Below the pieces are notes generated by a model. It was not told the origin of the DNA. It saw only the letters and a program-made list of their open reading frames with translations, and ran no database searches. From Plumapathes pennacea (taxonomy: Eukaryota > Cnidaria > Anthozoa > Antipatharia > Myriopathidae): DNA of 64,000 nt. The first letter of the stretch is position 1. Each line of letters begins with the position of its first letter. The position numbers were made by a program, and so were the translations under genes. Location: contig OZ038471.1 of the NCBI GenBank assembly GCA_964036295.1, forward strand, positions 3,713,001-3,777,000. Direction: 5' to 3'. Positions 1-33,900 of this stretch are shown piece by piece.

Positions 1-3000
1 TCCTCTAAGTGATTAAACGGTAATTTTTCCCCACATGCTTTGGGATGATGATTATAGAGCCACATGTGCACTATATAGTTATCAAAGTGTTCTCTTGATT
101 TGCCAGACGAGCAACCCGTATCGATCCGCCGGTTTTCACGGGAGTTCAATCTTTTCGGCGCGTAAAAAAGCCTGATTGCAAATCAGCTTTGTGCCGTTTG
201 TACTTTCCGGATCAGTTATCTTCTAATCTGTTATTGTAGTTTATTTAAGAAAAATATGATTGCTTTTTGGATGGGCAGATCTCTCTGTATTCCTGACAAC
301 TTCTCGAGTCCCGTCTTCTCATAAACACTGCGATTGCCAAGCGCGGTTTTAACGTAGTAGTCATCAAGCATAAAAAACGGCTGTAAAAATTCCCGTGAGA
401 ACATGATGCTATACCACCCCAAAACAAGCTGATACATTGTAATCTGTACAGATCAGCTTAGTAAATAGTACTCGCGGTGAACAGAAATGGATAAAGTCCA
501 ATATTCTAAAAGGTTTTACAGTAACCACAAAAACTGATTAAATGTATTAACTGCAGTTATTATCCTCTAAGCGGAGCCAATTTCTAATTCTGAAGAGGAT
601 GTCTTATGATGAAAAGCATCCGTTTGTTTCAGCCAAATCGTCTTTCGTCTGTAATTACTTGGTAAGTCTTTTTTTGTATACCATACCATGTCATTTTGTT
701 TCGACTAAGGCAAAGTTCTGCAGTGTTATTTTCAGATATGCATGTCAACAAATGTATACGGGTAAATAATCTATAAGAATCCCATTAATTACTTGATGAT
801 ACCTCGTACAGTACCCCACGGACGTATAAGTCGAGTGTTGTGCTTGAGTAGAGGAGACAAATTAAGATATTTTCTATATGACTACACGTTCCAGAACGTT
901 TCTCCTCTTTCTTAGGTACTGAAATACTTCACCGGACTGGTTCTGGAAGTTGGAGGTGTGTATAACTTCAATATTATTTTGCTACTCCGACTTGGTTTGT
1001 TCACGTGAATTGACACATCGGTGACTGAATCGGATTGTAAAAAGATGCTTGACACTTTGAATAGGCTCTAAGGATCTAAACTGAAAGTCTAGCAAAGTCT
1101 GTTCCTCAGTCAAGACTAGGTTACTAAAAGTGTCTTGGTTGGGACTGATTACTTAAACTGTCGAAGATGAAAAGACCGAAAAAGACCAAAACGTTGGCCG
1201 ATAAATAAGCATTTTCCATTAGTTTAGGGTTCGTGTCTTTTCTTGCCGAATAACGTTCGGCTACTTCACTCTGTAAGAGGTTTCAAGTCCCCGAGAATGA
1301 CTTAATCATGCAGGCTCAATGGATTAAGGGCACTCAATACAGACTTTATATCTCTAACTCTAGTAAACCCTATTCCCCAAGTACCTGACTGTACAATAGA
1401 TGCCGATAATCCATCGGCAATATTGGGTCAAGGTTGTCTGCAGAACTTCTTGCAGTCTTTCGATTCGTAATAAGTGAAATGTTGAATTTGGTTTCACTGA
1501 GGTTGTTATATACAAGAATAAAAATGTTGCACTTGTGGTGACTCGGTGTCGAACTCAAGGTAGTGACCTATATAAAGTATTAGTCATGTAAAGTTCCTGG
1601 TTGGGAGCACGTGCAAGCTAATTGGCCGAGAGCGAGAGAGCTGGGCAATCGCGAGCAAGTGATGACTATTTGTGGAGCTGATCATGGTCCAGTTGATTTA
1701 TCGTACTCGCTTTTACGCATTATAAATTTCATAGTATTTGAAGTAATAGCTGTTTACTTTAGAAAATCACTTCCTAAATTAGGGAAAACAGTTATACCAC
1801 AAGAGCCTTTCCCAAACCAAATAAAGTAACGTAAGCGTGAGACAAGCATGAATAAAGTACTCTCAGAAACAACGTGTACACACCATAGCTTATCATTTGA
1901 GTAGTCACTAGAACCGAAAACCGCTATTACAAATGTACTACTCGTTAAGAGCTTTTGACTTGAGTGGTCACACCCTTGCGTTTCATTTGATAGTTGAACG
2001 TACTTTTTGCCTAGATTGAGTACAATTCACCTTTGGCTGAGAGCTCCGCCCTGAGAAGCTGTGAAAACTATGGCCTGCTTCGGCCGCGTGGCGATGAAAT
2101 GTAGAATGTATTAACAAAGGCTAAAGTTGGCGCGAAAAGCTGCGTGTCGGTATAGTGTATGTAAAGCGGAATTAACGACGACAGCAGAAAACCGAAAAAG
2201 CAAAAAAATCACGGAATACGGATGTAGGTTGGACGGGGGCGTAAAGTGGAGCGTTTGGCTCACGAACATTTTACTAACAACAACAAGTGAGCGATGTATT
2301 GCGACCAGGGAATCAAACGTATAGTTTAGTCTGGTTCTTGTATGTTTTTGGTTTGTTTTCGTTACGGGCGAAGTACAAGATCTGGGTGACCTTGTTTGGT
2401 CGGTCTTGCCTGAGACGAGAGACGTTTCACGGTGGTAAAAACACCGGAAAGCCGCTCAACTGATGGATTACCCAGACAGGCACTTAGTCTCGGAAGACCG
2501 GTATCTCCTGCATTGCGGTTAATCACCCAAAACCCAAGGTGTCTCTTCTATCGCATTTTTTGTTAAAAAGATATATTTCCTGATCTTTGAATCACTTCCT
2601 CTGATCGACTCACGAAAGGATGGATTGACCCTGTCGACATAGGTGTTAACCCGCTCAGTCAGATCAAGTGTTTGATATGACATGTGCCACAAGAACATAC
2701 CTGAACCGCAAAAGTTTGCAATATTTTGTATGGTGATTATCACTAAACTAAGATATGACATGACTGATACTACCGTCCTCCACACCAGCCCCCTCCACAA
2801 CCAGATCAGTCAAGTGTCCGTCACACGTGTTTAGCGGCTAGTCTTCTCGTAAGCGCAAAAACACAAAGGCTTACGATGTTTTGTCTAGTGACTTTCAAAA
2901 TATGTCCACATGTCCTAAAACACAGACTATAACTTACTACATATTTGAATGAAAGCTGCGTTGTGATGAGTATATGTATGACAAATGTAGATTTTGCAAA

Positions 3001-4315
3001 AGACGCCTTCATTTAAATATTAGGAAGTTAGTAAATCACAAAGAGAATTCAAGTAGTTGTAAAATGACCGAGAAATATTACGTGAAACAATATTGTAGTG
3101 ATGTTTTTGCGGAGCTATTCCGGCAAACCTCTGCTATTGCGTTATGTGAGTACAATATTTCACAGTGGAACTGTGGAAGGTGGTCTTTCAGAGACAAAAT
3201 TAACTGTGGTCATATGAAACAAAACCGAAATGTCTTTGGGTTTATATAAAGATCAGAGTGTGACAATAGGTGGAATGCGTAAATGTAAAAACCCAAGTGA
3301 ATAACTAAGGTGTAACTGCACCAGGAGTAAAATTATTACTATTTTGAACTGTATGAATCTCCGGAATTGTTGCAGTTGGAGGAGGACTATAAGAGTATAC
3401 ATTATAATACTACAGTAACAGGTGGAGTAGTATTATAGTAAACTCAGCACTATATAGTTGCTGTGAGTAGAAGCAGTTATATAGTGTTAGTATTGGTAGT
3501 AGCAGCAACAGTAATAATAGCAGTAACACTTTATCAATATATAGGAAAAGTATAGGAGTAGTTGCGGGCTGTAGCCTTAGTATTAATCTATCGTGCACGT
3601 CAAAGACGAAGTTTCAAGTCGATACGGGGACGATGATAGAAGGAAGAGTCAAGCAGCGATGGAAAGCACGCCATAGGACTCTGCCATCTGGCGTTTGAGA
3701 CAAATCATTCATCAAGTTGAAGAAGTAGAGGGTCTAAGCTTGTTTAATCCCTCTTTATTGGCGCAGAAAGAGTTTTGTCCGTTCTACCATGAGGTTTAAC
3801 TGAATAACGTGTCACAAGTTTTGACCCGTACAAAATAACCCCTCTCAACCGTAAGCTTTGCGCTGCCTAATCTGACAGGTTTGCATGATCGGATAGAAAC
3901 TGTATGTCACGGAATTTGAAGCTTATTGAAAAATTGCAGGGCCCAGTGTGAACGAGTGTGACCTTGACCTGGAGGAAGAAAGTAGCAGAACAGCCAGTCC
4001 AACCGCGCCCGCGTCTTGTTTGTAATTCGCGCGAAAGTTTTTTTTAGAAAAAAATAAAAGAAAAAGAAATAAAAGAAAAAAAAAAAAAAAAAAAGAAAGA
4101 AAAGGAAAGAAAAGCAGTGTCACTTCTCTGGCAGTTACGATAATATTATTATGCAATTACTTCTGGACAATTACTTCTGGATTCTTCGAAAATATGTGCT
4201 GTTGAAAATTTGTTGATTGAAATTGAGCGTGATTGCTGAAGCTTTAAGTGAATTAAACAGCTTATTAAAATTAAAAAAGAAATTTACAGTGACAGTTGAC
4301 AACAGCATATACTTA

Positions 4316-4568
4316 GGCCGCGTTCACACTTGGTGCCCGAGCACTAGTGCCTGAGCACCGGCAAAAATGAAAAGAAAAAAAAAACGCGTTCACACTGCGA
4401 ACCGGGTCCCTCTTGAGTGCCCGAGTACAAGGTCGAGACCTTGTACTCGGGCACCGGCACCGTGCCCGAGTTCTGGCGTGGGCACTTGAAAAAAAGGTGT
4501 GTTCACACTAGTGCCCAGCGAGAATCGTGCTCGGGCACCGTGCTTGGGCACCAAGTGTGAACGCGGCC
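4316..4568. mobile_element. MITE with TTA target duplication (PIF/Harbinger-like)
   Basis: A 253-bp element begins GGCCGCGTTCACACTTGG and ends with the inverse of that sequence. It is flanked on both sides by TTA (4,313-4,315 and 4,569-4,571). A TTA or TAA three-base duplication with G-rich termini is characteristic of PIF/Harbinger-derived MITEs. The interior is further palindromic (repeated TGCCCGAG-type words). It encodes nothing; the open frame across it is a by-product. Confidence 0.8.
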
Positions 4569-5404
4569 TTAGTGAAGCAACTGCCCCGTGAACTCGTAAT
4601 GCCCGTAAAAAGAACGTCGAATTTGTTACCAAGAACTAAAGAGGAGTATTGAATAAGATCACTCAAATCAAACCAGCAAAGTATCATTTTTGCTTGCTAT
4701 TTGCGAGAACTTCAATAAGGAATTTGTTGACTTTTCAGCCTGCTGACCAGCGTTGAAATACTGCAGTTTTGATCTCATACTCTGAGAATATCGAGTGACA
4801 TCCCCCTTCTGTCTGCTGAGGTTGGAGCAGATAATTTTAGACTCCCCCCCCCCCCCCCCAAAAAAAAAAAAAAAAAAAAACCTATAGTATTCTAAAATGG
4901 CTGCCAACATTTTACTGATCCTGCAAATTCATGCCCGTGTTCTTTACCGCTGATTGCGGCTGCGAAATGCTTTCGTCCGTTGCGGAATTTTCCCTCGGCC
5001 CCTCCCCCTCCGTAGCTTTTTCTTCGCCAGAGAAACTCCACCGGAAAAAAAAAAAAAAACACACCAACGCATGCGCAGACGTTTTGACGGTGTTTCCAGT
5101 GACCAGTCCTCTCTGATACCAAATATGGTTACGAATGTTCTTGGTACATCTTACACAAAGTACTGATTTGGGCATGTTGTTCTTTCAAAGTGAAGGCCCA
5201 TGGATTCTTGACCAATATATTTCTCCATATTTCTGCATTTTGTTTTTAAACATCGCACATGAAAGTCATCACAGCGCGTTGGATGTGAGATGTTAAATCA
5301 AATCAGACAGAAAAAGGTTGGTAGTGCCAAACGTCATTTGAATGACACATGCAAGTCCCTAGAACCCAACCATTTGAAGCAGAAGAAGGATACAGGATAA
5401 TTGC

Positions 5405-5640
5405 AGGAGCTAGGCCATAGTAACATAGGAACGCTGGTGTATCAACAAGAGGTTCATCAAGGTACTGGAACGCCGTAAGAGTAACGACCCCTCATTCGAA
5501 TTCCTCATTCGCTCTGACGAAGGGCTAACGCTCGAAACGTCAGCTAATGTTACTCTTACGGCGTTCCAGCACGGCGTTCCAGCACGGCGTTCCAGCACGG
5601 CGTTCCAGTACCTTGATCAACCTTTTGTTGATACACCAAC
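5405..5640. repeat. Palindromic repeat with internal 13-bp tandem array
   Basis: Inverted arms (TGGTGTATCAACAAGAGGTT near 5,430 and its inverse near 5,615) enclose a second inverted pair (CTGGAACGCCGTAAGAGTAA and its inverse). Four tandem copies of a 13-bp unit, GGCGTTCCAGCAC, lie at about 5,565-5,608. The centre carries a dispersed motif containing CTGACGA...GAAACGTCAG, also seen in diverged reverse form at 15,372-15,402. Confidence 0.7.
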
Positions 5641-5829
5641 GTTTTTATCACCACGTCGACACAGTTAATCTAGTTCTCTTAAGAGCTGGTATCACATACT
5701 TTCATAGGGACATAGTGGTGTAATAGAAATTCTGTGTTTTGTGCGTTTGTTTTGGGTTCTTTTTCATAGAAAAGGGAAGCTGTTCGGCGCCTTTCACATG
5801 GCACTCAACGATCAGGACCAGGTGGCGCA

Positions 5830-26641
<20,812 letters not shown>

Positions 26642-26713
26642 GAATTTTCGTTAAGTGATTGTTAACAGTGTTGAATCAGTTTGTCATATTGAATGATGGA
26701 TCCTTTGTAATCA

Positions 26714-26719
26714 AATAAA
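26714..26719 (+). terminator. Polyadenylation signal of MCM3AP
   Basis: AATAAA lies 73 nt after the MCM3AP stop codon and is followed by a T-rich stretch (TGTTTTTTTG), the usual arrangement for 3'-end formation. Confidence 0.8.
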
Positions 26720-27229
26720 CTGTTTTTTTGCAAGTGAACAAGACTGTCAAACCGCAGGTGCGGGTACAAATTTTCGATGCTGCATCGTAGCTGGCTGAAA
26801 AGTCTCCGAAATATCGTTCCACTGGCGAATCATTTTATTCTGACTCGCAGGAAATTAGAGTTTGCTTTAATAAGATAGCTGGGATAGTTTTTTTGGAAAT
26901 TGAATACTAAGATATATGTGGGAAGAGAAGTAAGCTTGAAAGTCGTTGCATGAGTCTCGAGATCACGAGGCGTACCGTCAATGCTTACGCAATCTTTCAC
27001 GTCGTTTTGCGCGACGCATCCGAATCGAAACTCGGGGAATACAGCAAATCCGTAATCAGGCATTCAATTTGCTCGACCTTTGGACTGTTGAATTGTTGAG
27101 TCAACATAAACAATTTACTGACAATATGTCTTTGTGCAACTAAATTGTTTTGGTCAACAAACCGTGATCAAACCAGTTCTTTGTTCCTGCACTTTGAAAG
27201 ATTATACCGGTCGTTTTAACTCTCTTACT

Positions 27230-27555
27230 ACCAAATTATTCAAACAATAACACGTTTGAAGTCTTAAATGCAAAAACTTGGGAGTGACCACTCAAACGAA
27301 AGCCCTCGATTGAACATCGTAAGAGCAATGTTCACTTTTAAACTTACTTCTGAACTGCCAAATGAAACCACTCAAATGAAAGCTGTCAAAGAGCACATTT
27401 TGATAGCAGTGTTCACTCCCAACTCCTGAACTATTAAATGAAACCTGAATGTGTGACCACTCAAATGAAAGCTCTCGATGAGTACATTCTGATAACCGTG
27501 TTCACTTCCAACTCCTGAACTGTCAAATGAAACCTAAAGGTGCGACGACTCAAAT
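27230..27555. repeat. Degenerate ~105-bp tandem repeat (AAATGAAACC...ACTCAAATGAAAGCT)
   Basis: Roughly three units, each with CTGAACTGTCAAATGAAACC, GTGACCACTCAAATGAAAGC and GTGTTCACTCCCAACTCCTG. A reverse-orientation relative is at about 1,860-2,020 and pieces occur near 10,985-11,020 and 28,136-28,225. Confidence 0.75.
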
Positions 27556-30500
27556 TTTTTTATTTTATTTTATTTGGACAGTCTCGGCAGTGGATTAACT
27601 CCGAATGATGCCGATAATTAAATATTTAAAGAGTTATATCCTTCATTGTACTGTTTGACCTCCTTGACTTGTTACCCGGAGCGGTAATAATTGCAAGATC
27701 TAAACAACACGTCCACAAATTTTGAACACTGAAGTTATCATCACATGACAAACTTTTGTTACCTAATGCGTCCAGTGGATCATTTCTCATGGTCACCTCA
27801 TTGCTTGCCTTGTACATGCGTGCAGGCCTCTATAGTTCACAGACTGATTTCGTGCATAATCTATGCTTCAGCTGATCGCTAATTTTTGGCGCCAATCGCA
27901 CGCTTGGTTGATCAGAACGATTGTGCACCGTTGCGAAACCTGTTCAGTTTTACCGATATTCGGCATTGAGCTTCTGAAAAGAGCTGCTAATCTACAGGTA
28001 GTAATCACAGAGCTGCTCAGAAAGGCCGAACTGTGTGCGTTAGTTGAACAATGAGTACACGAATTTACAGACTCCAGGAACCAAGTATTGTCCTTTAAAA
28101 TGTGTGGGAGCCGCGATATCTTTTGTAGTTTTTAGCTCTGCCTTTCAAACATAACTCCTGAAAGGGTCAAAGGAAACCTAAATCTGTGACCAAAAACGGC
28201 TCTCTGTGAGCAGGTTTTCATAGCAGAGTTTTCGTTAACATTATGACAGTGTCAGTTATGTTGACTCACACACTCCTCTAGAACCATCTCAGCGTAGAAA
28301 CACTTGTACTATATTGGGATAGAAACACATGTAAATCACATAGATGCCCGAACAGGTAGTTTGAACATTGGTTAGAGATATGTTATTGTCGGGTCCGGCC
28401 AAGTCTACAGACAATCAATATTTTAATGCCTGTTGGATCAAATCTTTTTGAACTGATCCATTGCTTGCATGCAGTCTCGAGGGAAATCAGAGTTTAGTGA
28501 CTTATTCTGCTTATTCACTAAAAAAGTGATAGAGGTTTTAATATATACATAGCCCGCCTACGGAACAGCGGGACAGCTGGAAGCTCTGAATTGTCCAGAC
28601 GAACTGGTGACACTTGATTGACATGCATCCTAGTGTTGTTTGCTTGGTTAAAATATTGTTAGGGACCCACCGTAGTTAACACTGATTTAAAAAGTCTCCT
28701 GTTTTTTACACCATCAACGCAATCTGCAGAGTAGCTTACTGTGCATTCGTTGTTTTGCGTTCCAACGCGATCAAGAGCTTCAATAGTACAATGATGCAGT
28801 CAAGTCAGAGCTGGACAGTTTATTTTTGTTTCAGTTCTGGGATAATTGAGGGACATTTTGTTGTAGAACTGCATGTATGTGACTTGCATGCCAAATGTAG
28901 AAAAATCTGTTCAAGCATGTCAAGGACAATACTGTTTGCAAACAGCACTTCTAAATGACAACAGTTCGTATCAATTGAGTGTCTTTTCAGAATGTGCTAA
29001 AAACTGGCTTATACCTGTCCTAAGTAATCTACTCCCATGCAACTTTTAACTGCAAGCAGGGACAGAGGCAATCTTTTGGCTAACAGTTTTTCTTTACAGT
29101 GCCTATATTGTGGGAAAAGCACTCGAGCATGGATTCCACGATTCCATGGTTTAATTTGAGTGAGGTGGAAAGTGGTACTTTTACAAATGTTATGCAGAGT
29201 GTGTGTCAAGTTAGAGTACAAGAATCATACTGCACTGCACTGCATTGCACAGAAGTTACACTGCGCGCAGTCCGGCCCTCGTTTTGCAGCTCCCTGAACA
29301 GCCAGCGCGAATTGGAGGGGACTGGGGAGAGGGGTAGCGGGATACTGCTTGCAGTCTGGAAAGAGGCGAGAACACGATCAACCCGTGTAAGTGTCATGAA
29401 ATCCTGAAGCTCTCAAATGCATGCCGTTCATGTTGTTGAGTGAAGTTCAATCTCTTTGCATTTTTTTCGCCGCGACAGAGAACACTGCAATTTCAAGGTT
29501 TACTACAGATCAGATGAGGGTCGTGGGCGGTGATTCCATTGTTGCTGTATCAGTCCCGCGCTATGCGGTTTTGGCCTGATCGGAAGTAATTTCCATTGAG
29601 GCAAACACTCGATTCGGAAATTAGCTGCCATGAACATTTATGACGCATGACCGAGTTTATGCGTTCTTTTACGTTCGCGCGCAAACCGTGTCAGCTGATA
29701 GATATCTTTTCAATATTGCCATGTATAATTATGCGCAGTCAGAGGTCAACTATAAACTAAGGTGCCGACTGCAAACATTGGAGGTACGCACGTTTGATTT
29801 TTGTGGTTTTAGTATAAACGACGCACAGCCGGCAATCTACGCGCATACGAAGTCTAAAACAGGTCGGCATCAATAGATACAGCACCTTAAATGCTCGACA
29901 GTACTTTACCAGTTCATATCCTCCGGGGTAAACAAATTACGCAAGTGTTAAAAAGCATTCGAAAGCTGATTTAAGGTATGATCTTTACCAGTCACGTAGC
30001 TAAAGGATTAAATAATTTGGGGGCTTACTCAACGTGGGACTGCAGTGTAGTTGAATTTTATTGGTCGGAAATGGCATTTTTCCCACGATTGTGTTTATGC
30101 GCAATATCATCTGTGGTTTGTAAACGGGGCCTGGTTTAGATGTCCGTTTTATAGAGGTGTGAGTTCAGATACAGCCGGTATCAGCCAGTCGGCCGGGCCA
30201 ATAAATTCTGTCCTGCTTATGAAGGTGTCCGCCGTCCTCAGATGAAGTTGACTGTGCTCACAAGGCTGATGAAAAGTTCACTAAATATTACAGAAGAGGA
30301 GAAAAGTGATTTTGAGCGAGTGAAAAAACGATCCCTGCGGTATTCGTTTAAAAAAAAATATATAAAGACCTATTGACCCTCTAATGCTCTGATGCCTGCT
30401 AGATTTAATCAGGATGTTTCTGTCGTGCTTTGAACAATAGCCGCCAGCCATCCGGGCGTATATTTTTAAAAGTGTGTTTATGCACATTTATGCAGGTTAA

Positions 30501-30670
30501 GTGTAATAATTTTGGAGATAACAATGTTTTCTAGACTCAAAATGCCTGGTTTTCGATATCTTGCCAAGGAATACACAGTGGCTAACTGATCAGAAACCAT
30601 TGGCCGGGAGAAATCCTGCAGGCGAGGCCTGGAAACGACGACTGGTGGCACTGTCACGTGACCAAAGACT

Positions 30671-30680
30671 GGCGCGAAAA
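30671..30680. promoter_or_regulatory. Consensus E2F binding site in the E2F promoter
   Basis: GGCGCGAAAA, the inverse of TTTTCGCGCC, matches the E2F consensus TTTSSCGC. It lies 232 bp before the E2F start codon at 30,912. A second GCGCGGGC half-like site follows at 30,686. Vertebrate E2F1 genes are autoregulated through such sites, so feedback control is a reasonable inference. Confidence 0.65.
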
Positions 30681-30911
30681 TTGAAGCGCGGGCTTTCTTT
30701 GTTGATGTCTTGTGAAGATTACGAGAGACAGCTGAATAGAGTGAGTAACAATCAGGTCGAAGCCAGATACTTCCCCTGGTCATCGCACATCAATAAGCAC
30801 AGTAATAACTGCGCAAAGTATCATTCTACTTTCCTATAGTTTTATTTTTGGAAATATCTTCGAAATATGCAGGTAGAGACGGCAACTTGGCACTCACAAC
30901 AATCATTGACA

Positions 30912-33900
30912 ATGGCGTCTCGAAGACATCTTACGGGCGGCCGTGGAAGACCGCCACTCAGTGCGCACGGGCCGCTAGTGAACTCATTGAAAACGGGGCC
31001 CGTTGAGCATGGGTTCGGGAAAAGTAAGACGAAGTTGAAACAGACCCCGATCTCCGAAAATCCTATTCGGAAAGGCTCCAAATCTTCGTTCACCCCGGAC
31101 ATGAAAGTCAAGAATCGAAAGCAATCTCTGCAAAGACCCCCGGTAGGTATTCTTCATGATGTTACACAGCCGTTCTACTGTCGCGAAGCTACTGTTTGAA
31201 CACTGATAAATGAATGTGATGTGTGATTTTCAGGCAAAACGGAAGCTTGATCTCGACGAGACAGCTTACGGCAGGTCTCCATTTTTACCACCGAGGGAAC
31301 GAAGAAAGCGCAGAACTCGGGAGGTGATCCCGAGCCCTAAATGTAAGTAATTTATTCTGTCGCTCTTATGCTCTATGCAGTTTCACCAAAGGAATACTTG
31401 AGTACGATAAATGGGCTCAAGCTTGGTGGCAGAGAAATAATAATCGATGAGTTTAGTTTCGCTGACACAATCAACACCTGGGATGCAATGTCCTTTGTTT
31501 GGTGTCGCGTGCGATCGAAGACGCGCGATTCGCACAAGCCTGTGCATTTCGCGTGCAGTTGAATGGCTTCCGAACGTCACCTTTTTAGTTTCTTCGCGTT
31601 GCGTTAACAGCACGTTGCTCCACCGAAAGTGAAAGCTCATTTATTCGGGCAGATATAGAATTTCCCGCGTCTTTTATAATCCTCGAGCTCGAATCGTGAA
31701 AGACTGTAGTTATTCCAATAACCGCAGTTGGTGATGCACTTTAAAACAGTTCTAAAACATTTAATAACACTCTGCAGAGAACTCAGATGGTGAAAATTTA
31801 CTTTGCATACATGAAATTTGCGGATGAACGATTTTGTCAAATTGTGCATACTCAAGAGATTTCAAATTACAATTTAAATCGGTTATTGATTTTAAAATCG
31901 GTCCTGCCAACCGCAAGTTTAAGATGTGGTCGGGGGAATATTTTATCGCCAGCTTCCGTTCTCTTGCTAAAATGAAATTCCTTTTCTGTCCACAGTACTT
32001 CTCAAATCAGCGATGGATAGGGCACGATATGACACTTCCCTTGGAATTCTTACCAAGAAGTTTGTTGGTCTTTTGACAAGTTCTCCAGATGGTGTTTTAG
32101 ACCTCAATCAGGCCGCTGTCATCCTAGAAGTCCAAAAAAGACGAATCTACGACATCACTAATGTTCTGGAGGGCATTGGACTCATACAAAAGAAGTCAAA
32201 AAATAACATTCAGTGGAAGTAAGTGAAGTGGAACAAGAAAATACACCCATTCATGTATAATTATTTCAATTTAATTTTTTTTTACGCCTCACCAGTCAAA
32301 AGGACAGTGAAGAATTGTATTCTTTGTGTGAGCATGGGATCAAGAGGATCTTGAAGCTTAATTTCTTTTGCAGCTAGAAAAAAGAAATGAGTGGATGCAC
32401 ATAACTATATCCAATGATCTGCCCACAATTCTTGCAGGGGGGGGGGGGGGGGTGGTTACACCAGTTTATGGTTAACAATTTTTGAAATTTAGTTCTCAAC
32501 CTCAGGAAGTGACATTTTCTGACGTATCCCCCCCCCCCTCTACAAACTCGTACCCTTGTCCCACCCTTGAAGTAATGTACTGTAGATGGGATATTCAATG
32601 TACCACTTTGCCTCCAAGCCATGAAAGCTGTGATCTGTCAAATTCAAGGATGCATGCATGCACGAACTGCATAAAATGATTTTGTCCATTAACCCCATGT
32701 AAATTCTTGGTTGTTTCTTCAGCTATAATGGCACTAAAAACCAGCTGTCCAGCTCAAAGACAGGAATGTCAGCCAATTTCTTGGACCTACAATCCGACAT
32801 TGATGATTTGGATGCAAGGGAGAGTCTCCTGGATGAGTTGATTGGTTCCTGTCGCCAGGATCTCAAGAAACTCACAGAGGATAAAGATGTGGCTGGATAT
32901 CCTTTTGTAGTAATTTTTGTTGAAATGGGCTATTTGGTACTGATCACTCTTTGATCCATGACCCACTGTTTGACAGCTACTGTAGTCTGAATGTATAGTG
33001 ATTTTAAGCCCACAGAAAAAAGAATGATATTCCTTAACTGTTCTCACATTAGCTTATGTCACATATCATGACATTAGGGACACTAATAACTTCAAGAACC
33101 AGACAGTGATTGCAATCAAAGCACCACCAGACACACGCCTTGAAGTCCCTGATCCACGAGAGGTAAGTACTTCACAGATAACAATATTCTAAAGTCATCT
33201 TAAAGTGTAATAATTTGCTTATTCTGTAAGTGAGAATTATCCAGGGACAATACTCAGAAACTTAAATCTGTATCACTAAGACTAGATCAACTCTAGATGG
33301 ATCAAAACTGACAATATTCAAGAAGTGACAATTATCAGGTTACAACCAATCATGACATCATGACCAAAATGACCACTAAAATTACAACAGAAACCAGAGA
33401 CATACTATCATGCATGATGACGACTCTGAAGATGACTACCACTCAAGTGGTTGAAATATCAGTGACCGATGATAATTTTTTTTCTTTTTTTATTTTTTTG
33501 TGGCTTTTATTCAACAGAGCATTCAGATCTGGCTAAAAAGTGTCCGTGGTCCCATCGATGTCTACCTGTGCCCAGAGTCATCACATATGAAAGAATTGTC
33601 CCCTGTAAAACAAGCTCCCCCATCTTCTTTCCCAGCACAGCAGATGGCTACTTCTGCCATTAACAGATGGCCTCAAGGTATGCCACAGGTACCTCAACCT
33701 CAACCACAACCACATAACAACTTTGGCTTGGAACCTTCTATAACCAAAGAAACATTTGCTGCAATACGTTTGCATGCAGACGACTCGATTCCTGACGATT
33801 TTGATGATTTGTCCTTGATTACACTCTCACCAAGTTTTACAGATGAAGATTATCTGCTTGGTTTGGATGAGACAGAGGGAATTGCAGACTTGTTTCAAGA

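Larger units (their letters stand above)
1..5829. other. Intergenic region upstream of MCM3AP, no recognisable gene
   Basis: All open frames here are short and resemble no protein family I know. Visible content is a reverse-orientation copy of a dispersed repeat around 1,860-2,020 (related to 27,230-27,555), CAG/TAG-like low complexity at 3,420-3,560, an A-rich tract at 4,050-4,100, an inverted-repeat element at 4,316-4,568, a C-then-A homopolymer run at 4,846-4,880 and a palindromic repeat at 5,405-5,640. The promoter and untranslated exons of MCM3AP may lie in the last kilobases, but I cannot place them. Confidence 0.6.
26720..30866. other. Intergenic region between MCM3AP and E2F
   Basis: I find no exon with recognisable protein similarity. 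Content is a ~105-bp degenerate tandem repeat (27,230-27,555), an isolated relative of it near 28,136-28,225, and a GC-richer patch at 29,260-29,400. The last few hundred bases form the E2F promoter region. All open frames are short and without family resemblance. Confidence 0.6.

Noticed and set aside
4390..4632. 80-residue minus-strand frame
   Set aside because: It lies in a TTA-flanked MITE and is produced by its palindromic GC-rich interior.
5511..5545. Hammerhead-ribozyme-like core CTGACGA ... GAAAC
   Set aside because: There is an extra A between CTGACGA and the would-be helix II, and CTGACG pairs with CGTCAG to make a simple hairpin. The diverged copy at 15,372-15,402 does not keep the core.
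30561..30839. 92-residue frame upstream of E2F as an extra exon or gene
   Set aside because: No family resemblance and it overlaps the putative promoter with the E2F site.
32889..33050. GT-AG splice between E2F exons 4 and 5 (donor at 32,889, acceptor after TTAG at 33,051)
   Set aside because: The phases do not match; the join leads to a stop soon after, whereas the AT-AC borders restore the conserved protein.
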